Positions 23,605-30,129 of a stretch of 64,000 nucleotides of DNA are shown piece after piece. The notes below the pieces were generated by a model. That model made no database searches. It was not told the origin of the DNA and was given only the letters and a program-made list of their open reading frames with translations. Numbering within the stretch: position 1 is the stretch's first letter; each line of letters opens with the position of its first letter. Source of the DNA: Sulfuricella sp. (lineage in GTDB: Bacteria; Pseudomonadota; Gammaproteobacteria; Burkholderiales; Sulfuricellaceae); NCBI GenBank assembly GCA_041651995.1, contig JBAZID010000007.1, positions 1 to 64,000 on the forward strand. Reading direction: 5' to 3'. A program made the translations under genes and the position numbers.

Positions 23605-24172
23605 GCATCTTTCCGCTGATGATGTCCCCGGCGATCTCGGCGGTCTTGCGCCGCTGGCCGCGCGCGGCGGAGCGCAGTTTTTCGAAGGCATCCTGCTGGC
23701 CAATGCCGTGGCGTTCCATCAGGATGCCCATGGCCACGCTGATGTCGCGATTGCTGTTGAGGGCATAAGTCAGACTTTTTTCCATTTCCCTGAGATGGCG
23801 GATCTCCGCACCGCGCGTAAGGGCGGCGCGAATGGCGGGCAGGATCTGGGGAACATCAACGGGTTTGACCAGATAGCCCAGCGCCCCGGCTGCCGCTGCG
23901 TTGTCCACCGTCTCCCGGTCGTCGTAGGCGGAAAGGAAGATGAATGGCGTGCCCGTGTTTTCCTTGAGCCACTTCGCCACGTCGAGGCCGGACAGGCCGC
24001 GCATGCGCATGTCGAGAATGGCCAGGTCGGGCGTGATGTCGCCGCACAGCTCGATGGCGCGCTCGCCGCTGCCGGCCTCGATGACGGTGTAACCCGCCGT
24101 GCGCAACCCTTCCGCGAGGGAGAACAGGATCACGCGGTCGTCGTCGGCAATCAGGAGCGTTTCGGTCGGCAT
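23597..24172 (-). CDS. Response regulator REC-ANTAR (RNA-binding antiterminator type)
   Basis: A 191-residue regulator. The receiver (1-125) has Asp10-Asp12 and phospho-acceptor Asp54 (LDMRMRGLSG), with KPV near 103. Residues about 130-187 form an ANTAR domain (SLTYALNSNRDISVAMGILMERHG abridged: ISVAMGILMERHGIGQQDAF). ANTAR domains bind paired RNA hairpins and prevent transcription termination, as in AmiR, NasR and EutV. Its RNA targets would be twin hairpins upstream of terminators; I did not identify any in this window. The start ATG 24172 follows GCAGGTCAAAC. It overlaps the kinase gene downstream and is divergent from the next kinase gene. Confidence 0.9.
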   Translation of the reverse strand: MPTETLLIADDDRVILFSLAEGLRTAGYTVIEAGSGERAIELCGDITPDLAILDMRMRGLSGLDVAKWLKENTGTPFIFLSAYDDRETVDNAAAAGALGYLVKPVDVPQILPAIRAALTRGAEIRHLREMEKSLTYALNSNRDISVAMGILMERHGIGQQDAFEKLRSAARGQRRKTAEIAGDIISGKMLD

Positions 24173-24233
24173 GTTTGACCTGCAACAAAAAGAATGGAGC
24201 ATTTAATCATGTAAGGGAATCTCTGAACAAGTG

Positions 24234-24312
24234 GTCATTGCGAGGAACGAAGTGACGAAGCAATCTCGCAACTCTTTGAAAAACAAGATTGCTTCGCTTC
24301 GCTCGCAATGAC
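24234..24312. repeat. GTCATTGCGAGGAACGAAG palindromic repeat (copy 1)
   Basis: GTCATTGCGAGGAACGAAGT at the left and GCTTCGCTTCGCTCGCAATGAC at the right (outer part quoted) form long inverted arms around GAAGCAATC...GATTGCTTC. It lies in the 253-base gap between the divergent ANTAR and HisKA_3 kinase genes; the remaining bases show no clear promoter to me. The second copy is at 37419-37500. Confidence 0.85.
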
Positions 24313-24425
24313 CCCGCACACTTGATTCGACCTTCCCAAGGTACCGGGATGAAAAGCGCTTGCCCGGGATTGTGGGCTTCGGTTAAGGTTAATGGCATTA
24401 GCCAAGCGTCTTCGGACCCATCCAG

Positions 24426-26732
24426 ATGAACCCGGATCATCCACTAGAACCAGAACATCATTGCAGGAGCGGCGCCCCCGCCGCGATTCGCGGCGGGGGC
24501 GCCGCTCCTGCGGGTAGCCGGGGAGATCACGTTGCCGCTGGCGATCTGCTGCTGTCGCTCTCGGAACAGCGGCGCGCGGTCGACAACGCGGTGATCGTGG
24601 TCGAGTCGGATATCAGCGGCGTCATCAGCTACGTCAACGACAAATTCTGTGAAATCAGCGGTTACCGCCGCGAGGATGTGATCGGGCGCGATCATCGTTT
24701 CCTCAATTCCGGCTACCATCCGCGCACCTTCTTCGATGACCTGTGGGCCACCCTGCGGCGCGGCGAGCCCTGGCAGGGCGAGATTTGCAACCGCAGCAAA
24801 AGCGGGAGCATGTTCTGGTTGCTGACCACCATCACGCCCGTGCTCGGCAGCGATGGCAAGCCGCTCAAGTTCATTTCGGTGCGGGTCGATATCACGGCGC
24901 GCAAACTGGCCGAGAACGTGCTGGTGCAGCAGGCGCAAATCATCGACCAGACCCACGACGCGATATTTTCGACCGATCTCGACGGCACGCTGGTGAGCTG
25001 GAACCGGGGGGCCGCGAAATTGTTCGGCTATTCCGCGCACGAGGCCCTCGGGCAGCCGGTGCGCTTCATCGCGCAGCGGGGCGCCGAGGGGGATTTCCAG
25101 GTCAAGGTTTTCCTTGCGCTGTTGCGCTCAGGCAGCGGGACAGTGGAAATTCCGCTGCAAAAAAAATCGGGGGAAATCTTTGCCGCGCATTTTTCCCTGA
25201 CCCTGCTCCGCGATGGGGCCGGCCAGGAAATCGGCGTGGCCGGCTATGCGCTCGACATCACGGAGCGCAAGGCGGCCGAATGCGCCATGCGCGCCAGCGA
25301 GAAAAAATACCGCTCGCTGGTGGAATCCATGCACGACTGGGTCTGGGAAATAAACGAGGATGGGGTCTATACCTATGCCAGCCCCAGGGTGCGCGAGATA
25401 CTGGGCTATGAACCCGGCGAAGTGCTGGGCAAAACGCCGTTCGACCTGATGCAGCCGGAGGAGGCGGAGAGGCTGGGCGCGCATGTTTCCGCCATCATCG
25501 CCGCGCGCAAACCCATTCATCTGCTGGAAAACATCAATCTGCGCCGCGACGGAACGCCCGTCGTGCTGGAAACCAGCGCCACGCCCATTATCGATGAGCA
25601 TGGCAAGTTCCGGGGCTATCAGGGGATAGACCGGGATATCACCGAACGCAAGCACTTCGAGGCCGCAGTGCAGGACAGCCAGGTGCGCCTGGCCAAGGCG
25701 CAGCAACTGGCGCGGCTCGGCAGCTGGGAATGGGATGTTGCGAGCGGCCGCATTCTCTGCTCGGATGAAATCTACCGCATTTTTGAGATAGATCCCGCTG
25801 TCGAGGTGACATTCGACCTGTTCATGGAGTACGTGCATCCCGATGATCGCGAACTGGTGGATAAGTCCGTGGTGGCGGCGCTGGCCGGAGAAATGCTCTA
25901 CAGCGTGGATTTCCGCATTGTCACCGGCACGGGGCAGGAGATGATCGTCCACAGCGAGGGCGAGGTCGAATTCGATGCCGGGGGCAGGGGCGTGCGCATG
26001 TTCGGCATGCTGCAGGACATCACCGAGCGCAAGCAGATCGAGCAGGAAATCCGCGATTCGCGCGAATACCTGCGCGAACTCTCCAGCCATCTCCAGACCG
26101 TGCGCGAAGAGGAGAAAGCCGGCATTGCGCGGGAAATCCATGACGAACTGGGCGGCAACCTCACGGCGCTGAAAATGGATATTTACTGGCTTGAGCGCAA
26201 GCTGCCGCTGGAGCTGGAAGCCGTGCGGGAGAGGGTGCTTGCCATGTCCGACGTGGTGGATGCATCGGTCCATGCCATGCGCCGCATCGTGACCGAGCTG
26301 CGCCCGACGGTGCTGGACGATCTCGGCCTGCTGGCGGCGATGCAGTGGCAGGCCTCCGAATTTTCCAAGCGCTACAACATCCAGTGCAAGGTGTCGATGC
26401 ATGGGGAGGAAATCGCGTTGCCGGAAGAGCTGCGCATCGCCCTGTTCCGCATTTTCCAGGAAGCGCTCACCAATGTGGCGCGCTACTCCAAGGCCAGCCA
26501 GGTGCTGGTCGACATGTGGCGCGAGCAGGACAAGATCGCCCTCGAAGTTTTCGACAACGGTATCGGCATCCCGGAAGGCGCAATCATGCAACCCACGTCT
26601 CACGGTCTTCGCGGCATGGTGGAACGGGCGCGCTCCCTGGGCGGGGCGGTGGAAATCGGCAGCGCGCTGGGCGAAGGGGTCGCGATCAGCGTGCGCATTC
26701 CGCTCCCCATAGCGGCGGAGGAAAAAGCATGA
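24426..26732 (+). CDS. Soluble multi-PAS histidine kinase (HisKA_3, NarX-type core)
   Basis: A 768-residue kinase with four PAS/PAC units (about 50-160, 165-285, 290-410 and 415-545). The dimerisation domain is HisKA_3 with REIHDELGGNL, phospho-acceptor His572, then VTELRPTVLDDLGL and a HATPase domain with DNGIGIP and HGLRGMVERA. It has no membrane segment. The first PAS resembles those with RFLNSGYHP and WQGEICNRSKSG. The start is a problem: residues about 13-29 (CRSGAPAAIRGGGAAPAG) are encoded by a palindromic repeat, but no better start exists downstream before the PAS fold begins. It is probably co-transcribed with the NarL-type regulator that follows, across a second repeat. Confidence 0.87.
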   Translation: MNPDHPLEPEHHCRSGAPAAIRGGGAAPAGSRGDHVAAGDLLLSLSEQRRAVDNAVIVVESDISGVISYVNDKFCEISGYRREDVIGRDHRFLNSGYHPRTFFDDLWATLRRGEPWQGEICNRSKSGSMFWLLTTITPVLGSDGKPLKFISVRVDITARKLAENVLVQQAQIIDQTHDAIFSTDLDGTLVSWNRGAAKLFGYSAHEALGQPVRFIAQRGAEGDFQVKVFLALLRSGSGTVEIPLQKKSGEIFAAHFSLTLLRDGAGQEIGVAGYALDITERKAAECAMRASEKKYRSLVESMHDWVWEINEDGVYTYASPRVREILGYEPGEVLGKTPFDLMQPEEAERLGAHVSAIIAARKPIHLLENINLRRDGTPVVLETSATPIIDEHGKFRGYQGIDRDITERKHFEAAVQDSQVRLAKAQQLARLGSWEWDVASGRILCSDEIYRIFEIDPAVEVTFDLFMEYVHPDDRELVDKSVVAALAGEMLYSVDFRIVTGTGQEMIVHSEGEVEFDAGGRGVRMFGMLQDITERKQIEQEIRDSREYLRELSSHLQTVREEEKAGIAREIHDELGGNLTALKMDIYWLERKLPLELEAVRERVLAMSDVVDASVHAMRRIVTELRPTVLDDLGLLAAMQWQASEFSKRYNIQCKVSMHGEEIALPEELRIALFRIFQEALTNVARYSKASQVLVDMWREQDKIALEVFDNGIGIPEGAIMQPTSHGLRGMVERARSLGGAVEIGSALGEGVAISVRIPLPIAAEEKA
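24463..24511. repeat. GCAGGAGCGGCGCC palindrome inside the kinase N-terminus
   Basis: A 49-bp near-perfect palindrome: GCAGGAGCGGCGCCCCCGCC, CGATTCG centre, and the complementary arm. It is a member of the GTAGGAGCGGCGCC family (42597-42657, 30057-30105). It lies 37 bases after the only plausible start codon and is read in frame. Confidence 0.88.
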
Positions 26733-26830
26733 TCCTGGAAAAAGCAGTTAACCACGGAGCACACGGAGGGCACGGAGAAAGGCAATCCATAGCTTTACTC
26801 CGTGGTTTCAAAACAAGGTTTTCAGCATGA
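26729..26830 (+). repeat. ACCACGGAG repeat element carrying a bridging 33-codon ORF (copy 1)
   Basis: Three GCACACGGAG/GGCACGGAG-type units at the left face TACTCCGTGGTTTC at the right. The element is open in frame: ATG 26729 overlaps the kinase stop (ATGA), 33 codons follow starting MILEKAVNHGAHGGHG, and its TGA overlaps the regulator start (ATGA, 26827-26830). AAGG inside its right end also serves as ribosome site of the regulator. Copy 2 is at 62589-62738. Confidence 0.8.
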
Positions 26831-27462
26831 TCCGGGTGCTGATCGCCGACGACCACGCCATTGTGCGCCATGGGCTGAAGCAGATTCTGGCCGATTCGGG
26901 CTGCATGACGGTGGTGGCAGAGGCGGAAAACGGCATGGATGCGGTGCAGAAGGCGCGCGCGCTGAACGGCGCCGTCGACGTGGCCCTGCTGGATATCTCC
27001 ATGCCCGGCAAGAGCGGCATCGATGCCCTGAAAATGATCCGGGACGAAATACCCGGGCTGCCGGTACTGATCCTCAGCATGTATCCCGAGGAGCAGTACG
27101 CGGTGCGCCTGATCCGCGCCGGCGCGGCGGGCTACATGACCAAGGAAAGCGCGCCGCAGGTGCTGGTGGAGGCCATTCTCAGGGTCGCCTCGGGCAAGAA
27201 ATACATCAGCCCCAGCGTGGCCGAGATGCTTGCCGAGGAGGTCGGCGGCGGCAACAATGCCTCCCTGCATGCCAGCCTCTCCGACCGGGAATACCAGATC
27301 CTGATCCAGCTCGCCTCGGGCAAAACCGTGTCCGGCATCGCCGAGGAAATGAATCTCTCGGTCAAGACCATCAGCACCTACCGCAGCCGCATCCTGGGCA
27401 AGATGCGCCTGAAAAACAACGCCGAACTGACCCACTACGTCATTAATCATCAGCTGGTGTAG
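26827..27462 (+). CDS. NarL/UvrY-family response regulator
   Basis: A 211-residue transcription regulator. The receiver has Asp8-Asp9, phospho-acceptor Asp56 (LLDISMPGKSG) and KES near 113. The C-terminal LuxR-type helix-turn-helix (about 148-205) reads LSDREYQILIQLASGKTV, then IAEEMNLSVKTISTYRSRI, the recognition helix region. It is the natural partner of the HisKA_3 kinase upstream. A ribosome site (AAGG) comes from the repeat element just before it. The stop codon TAG belongs to the GTAGGAG palindromic repeat that follows, so the final residues (HQLV) may have been altered by the repeat. Confidence 0.93.
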   Translation: MIRVLIADDHAIVRHGLKQILADSGCMTVVAEAENGMDAVQKARALNGAVDVALLDISMPGKSGIDALKMIRDEIPGLPVLILSMYPEEQYAVRLIRAGAAGYMTKESAPQVLVEAILRVASGKKYISPSVAEMLAEEVGGGNNASLHASLSDREYQILIQLASGKTVSGIAEEMNLSVKTISTYRSRILGKMRLKNNAELTHYVINHQLV

Positions 27463-27522
27463 GAGGCCCGCCCCCGGGCCGATAGCATCGCTCCGCCTCC
27501 CGCTTGTAGGTGTTTGTCCTAC
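27459..27522. repeat. GTAGGAGGCCCGCCCCCGGGCC repeat overlapping a stop codon
   Basis: Starts GTAGGAGGCCCGCCCCCGGG, continues CCGATAGCATCG, and ends GTAGGTGTTTGTCCTAC. The TAG at its second to fourth bases is the stop of the NarL-type regulator. The 124 bases after it, up to the receiver gene at 27647, show no further feature besides that gene's ribosome site. Confidence 0.7.
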
Positions 27523-27646
27523 AAGCCCCGCTTCTGTCTCCTACCCGATTATCCGCGTTCGCCCGATATTCTCCCTCTTTGTTTCGCCGCATCATTAACC
27601 CGTCACAAAAGTCCTGAAAAATTCTTCATGAATGGTGGAGGGCAGA

Positions 27647-28057
27647 ATGATCAGCGTGTTTATTGCAGATGGATCGGACAGTGTGCGCGAAGCCTTGTGC
27701 GAGGCGATCGCCGAACTTGATGGCGTCCGGCTGGCCGGCCTGGCTGGCGATGCCACCTGTGCCCTTGAGGGTTATCTTGAGCAGGCTGCGGTGAGACTGA
27801 CGCCGCAGGTGGTGATCCTCGACGTTCAGCTGGCCAACGGCTCAGGGCTCGGGGTGCTGCAATTCATCAAACATCACTTTCCCGCCACCAAGGTCATCAT
27901 GCTGTGCGATTGCGCTTCGACCATGTACCGGGAGCGCTGCATCGTCGCCGGTACGGATTATTTCTTCGACAAGGCCACCGAGTTTCCCAGGGTGCGTGAA
28001 GTCTTGCGCGACCTGGCATGTCTTGATGATTCCCCCAACTTTGGCATTGCAGCCTGA
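27647..28057 (+). CDS. Single-domain receiver protein with reduced acidic pocket
   Basis: A 136-residue stand-alone receiver. The start is ATG 27647 with GGTGGAGGGCAGA directly upstream; an ATG 15 bases earlier has no ribosome site. It has Asp8 followed by Gly9 where CheY-like proteins have a second acid, phospho-acceptor Asp59 (VILDVQLANGSG) and Lys109. The loss of one acidic residue could weaken magnesium binding, so phosphorylation may be poor. It opens the plus-strand chemotaxis cluster, nine bases before an MCP gene, and is a candidate second CheY or phosphate sink. Confidence 0.82.
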   Translation: MISVFIADGSDSVREALCEAIAELDGVRLAGLAGDATCALEGYLEQAAVRLTPQVVILDVQLANGSGLGVLQFIKHHFPATKVIMLCDCASTMYRERCIVAGTDYFFDKATEFPRVREVLRDLACLDDSPNFGIAA

Positions 28058-28066
28058 AAGAAGCTC

Positions 28067-29269
28067 ATGGATAACAGAGAAATTGAAGGGTTGGGAATGA
28101 TCTGGGCAGCGCCGCTGCTGACCGGCGCGGCGGGCGCTGCGGCGCTGCTGGGTGGTGGCGCCATGAGCGCAACCGCTATGGCAGGCGTGGCGGTCTTGCT
28201 GGGGCTGGGCGGCGGGCTGGGCTGGTGGAGCAGCAGCCGGGCCCGCGCGGCCGTTGCGGCCCATGTGGACACCTCCTGCCTTGCGGTGGAGCAGGCGCAG
28301 CAGGAAGACGCTGCCCGCCAGCAGGTGGAAGGACTTGAACAAGTGTGTGCCGGGGTGCTGCCGATCCTGGCAAAACAGGTGGAAACCGCGCGCAGCCAGT
28401 CCGAGGAAGCGATCACGAATCTTGTCGGGCGTTTTTCCGGCATCGTGAGTAATCTGGAAGCGGCGGTGTCGGCTTCGCGTTCGGCGGCCGACGAGGAAGG
28501 CGGCGGGGCGGTCGAGGTGCTGCACCACAGTGAGCGCGAACTGGCGACGGTGGTCAAGTATCTCAAATCCGCCCTGGTCAGCCGCAGCGAGATGCTCACC
28601 GCGGTGCGCGGCCTGACCGGCTACAACGAGGAACTGAAAAGCATGGCCGCCGGGGTCGCGGCGATCGCCGCCCAGACCAATCTGCTGGCGCTCAACGCGG
28701 CTATCGAGGCAGCCCGTGCGGGCGAGGCCGGGCGCGGCTTCGCGGTGGTGGCTGACGAGGTGCGCAAGCTCTCCAGCCTGTCGTCCGAAACCGGCCAGCG
28801 CATGGCGGACAAGGTCGAAATCATCAATGCCGCGATCCAGTCCGTTTCCAGCGCGGCGGAAAGCTCCGCCGCGCACGACCAGGAAGCGGTGAGCTCGTCG
28901 GAGCGGTCCATCGAGGAAGTGTTGTCGCGCTTCAACAGCCTGGTCTCGCAACTCGCCCAGTCCGCCGAGGTGCTGCGCGCGGAAAGCGCCGGTATTCACA
29001 CGGAAATCGCCAATACGCTGGTGGCGCTCCAGTTTCAGGACCGCGTGAGCCAGATTCTGGTGCACGTGCGTTCCAATCTCGATGAACTCCATCAGGAACT
29101 GGGCCGTTACCAGCAGGACCGTGACGGGCATGGCCGGGCGCAGCCGATGAACATTGCGAGCTGGCTGACGGAGATGGAAAAAACCTATACCACCAGCGAG
29201 CAGCGCTCCATCCATCAGGGCGGCAAGAGCAATGCAGCGGCGGAAGCAGCGGAAATCACCTTTTTCTAG
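28067..29269 (+). CDS. Methyl-accepting chemotaxis protein without periplasmic domain
   Basis: A 400-residue receptor-like protein. Two Gly/Ala-rich membrane segments (about 12-33 and 36-53) form a hairpin with almost no periplasmic loop, so it probably senses an internal or membrane signal. There is no clear HAMP domain. A signalling tip lies at about 197-233 (AAQTNLLALNAAIEAARAGE and GRGFAVVADEVRKLS). The C-terminal part contains NTLVALQFQDRVSQIL, also seen in CheZ-like or ACF-type receptors. It is 12 bases from cheY and within the cluster of cheA, cheW, cheR, cheD and cheB. Confidence 0.9.
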   Translation: MDNREIEGLGMIWAAPLLTGAAGAAALLGGGAMSATAMAGVAVLLGLGGGLGWWSSSRARAAVAAHVDTSCLAVEQAQQEDAARQQVEGLEQVCAGVLPILAKQVETARSQSEEAITNLVGRFSGIVSNLEAAVSASRSAADEEGGGAVEVLHHSERELATVVKYLKSALVSRSEMLTAVRGLTGYNEELKSMAAGVAAIAAQTNLLALNAAIEAARAGEAGRGFAVVADEVRKLSSLSSETGQRMADKVEIINAAIQSVSSAAESSAAHDQEAVSSSERSIEEVLSRFNSLVSQLAQSAEVLRAESAGIHTEIANTLVALQFQDRVSQILVHVRSNLDELHQELGRYQQDRDGHGRAQPMNIASWLTEMEKTYTTSEQRSIHQGGKSNAAAEAAEITFF

Positions 29270-29281
29270 CAGGAGAACAAC

Positions 29282-29650
29282 ATGGCCAAGACAATCTTAA
29301 TCGTCGATGACTCCGCCTCGCTGCGGCAGGTGGTCAGCATCGCGCTGCGCGGCGCGGGATACGAGGTGATCGAGGCGTGCGATGGCAAGGATGGCCTGAC
29401 CAAGCTCAACGGCCAGAAGATTCACCTCATCATCAGCGACGTCAACATGCCCAACATGGACGGCTTCACCTTCGTCAAGAACGTCAAGCTGCAACCCAGT
29501 TACAAGTTCACCCCGATCATCATGCTCACCACCGAGGCGGGCGAGGACAAGAAGGCCAATGGCCAGGCGGCGGGCGCCAAGGCGTGGATGGTAAAGCCGT
29601 TCCAGCCGGCGCAGATGCTGGCGGCGGTATCGAAGCTGATCATGCCGTGA
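29282..29650 (+). CDS. cheY: Chemotaxis response regulator CheY
   Basis: A 122-residue receiver with Asp9-Asp10, phospho-acceptor Asp53 (ISDVNMPNMDG), MLTTEAGE and VKPF with the conserved lysine near 104. When phosphorylated by CheA, CheY binds the flagellar switch and changes rotation. AGGAGAACAAC upstream gives a strong ribosome site. It lies between an MCP gene and a STAS gene, followed by a heptamer repeat. Confidence 0.92.
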   Translation: MAKTILIVDDSASLRQVVSIALRGAGYEVIEACDGKDGLTKLNGQKIHLIISDVNMPNMDGFTFVKNVKLQPSYKFTPIIMLTTEAGEDKKANGQAAGAKAWMVKPFQPAQMLAAVSKLIMP

Positions 29651-29654
29651 AAGC

Positions 29655-29718
29655 GGTGAGGGGTGAGGAGTGAGGGGTGAGGGGTGAGGAGTTTTCCGCT
29701 CACTGCTCACCGTTCACC
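29655..29718. repeat. GTGAGGG heptamer repeat with inverted partner (copy 2)
   Basis: Five tandem heptamers of the GTGAGGG type (29655-29691) face CTCACTGCTCACCGTTCACC (29699-29718). It fills the gap between cheY and the STAS gene. Confidence 0.8.
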
Positions 29719-29732
29719 AACAAGGAGGTATC

Positions 29733-30044
29733 GTGATTTCACATCAAGTCGAAAACGGCGTTTACCGCGTCAAGGTGGAAGGCGAGATGACCATCTATCA
29801 GGCGCTGGAACTCAAGCAGGGGCTGATGCAGTGTTTGCATGACTGCGCCGAGATGGAAGTCAGCCTGGCCGGCGTGAGCGAAATGGACACGGCCGGTTTC
29901 CAGCTGCTGGTGCTGGCCAAGCGCGAGGCGGCGCGGCTGGGCCACCCGTTGCGCCTGGTTGAACACAGCCCGGCCACGCTGGAAGTGATGGATTTGTTCA
30001 ACATGGCGGGCTATTTCGGCGACCCGGTGGTGATGCCGCAATGA
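29733..30044 (+). CDS. STAS domain protein
   Basis: A 103-residue single STAS domain (anti-sigma factor antagonist fold) starting at GTG 29733 behind a perfect AAGGAGG site. The core EVSLAGVSEMDTAGFQLLVLA corresponds to the loop that holds the phosphorylated serine in SpoIIAA; here the residues are Asp52-Thr53-Ala54-Gly55, so the usual serine position is Ala. Thr53 is the only nearby hydroxyl. The protein therefore may work as a scaffold, not as a phospho-switch. STAS proteins occur beside cheA in some chemotaxis-like clusters; its partner here is unknown. Confidence 0.88.
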   Translation: MISHQVENGVYRVKVEGEMTIYQALELKQGLMQCLHDCAEMEVSLAGVSEMDTAGFQLLVLAKREAARLGHPLRLVEHSPATLEVMDLFNMAGYFGDPVVMPQ

Positions 30045-30056
30045 GCTATTTCACTT

Positions 30057-30105
30057 GTAGGAGCGGCGCCCTCGCCGCGATATCGGCCCGGGGCGGGCCT
30101 CCTAC
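30057..30105. repeat. Mosaic GTAGGAGCGGCGCC / CGGGCCTCCTAC repeat
   Basis: Left arm GTAGGAGCGGCGCCCTCGCC matches the family at 42597, but the right arm (ATATCGGCCCGGGGCGGGCC then TCCTAC) matches the 27459 and 12913 type. It is a hybrid of two related palindromes in the STAS-cheA gap. Confidence 0.75.
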
Positions 30106-30129
30106 ATTTGCGTGGGAAAGGAAAATTGC

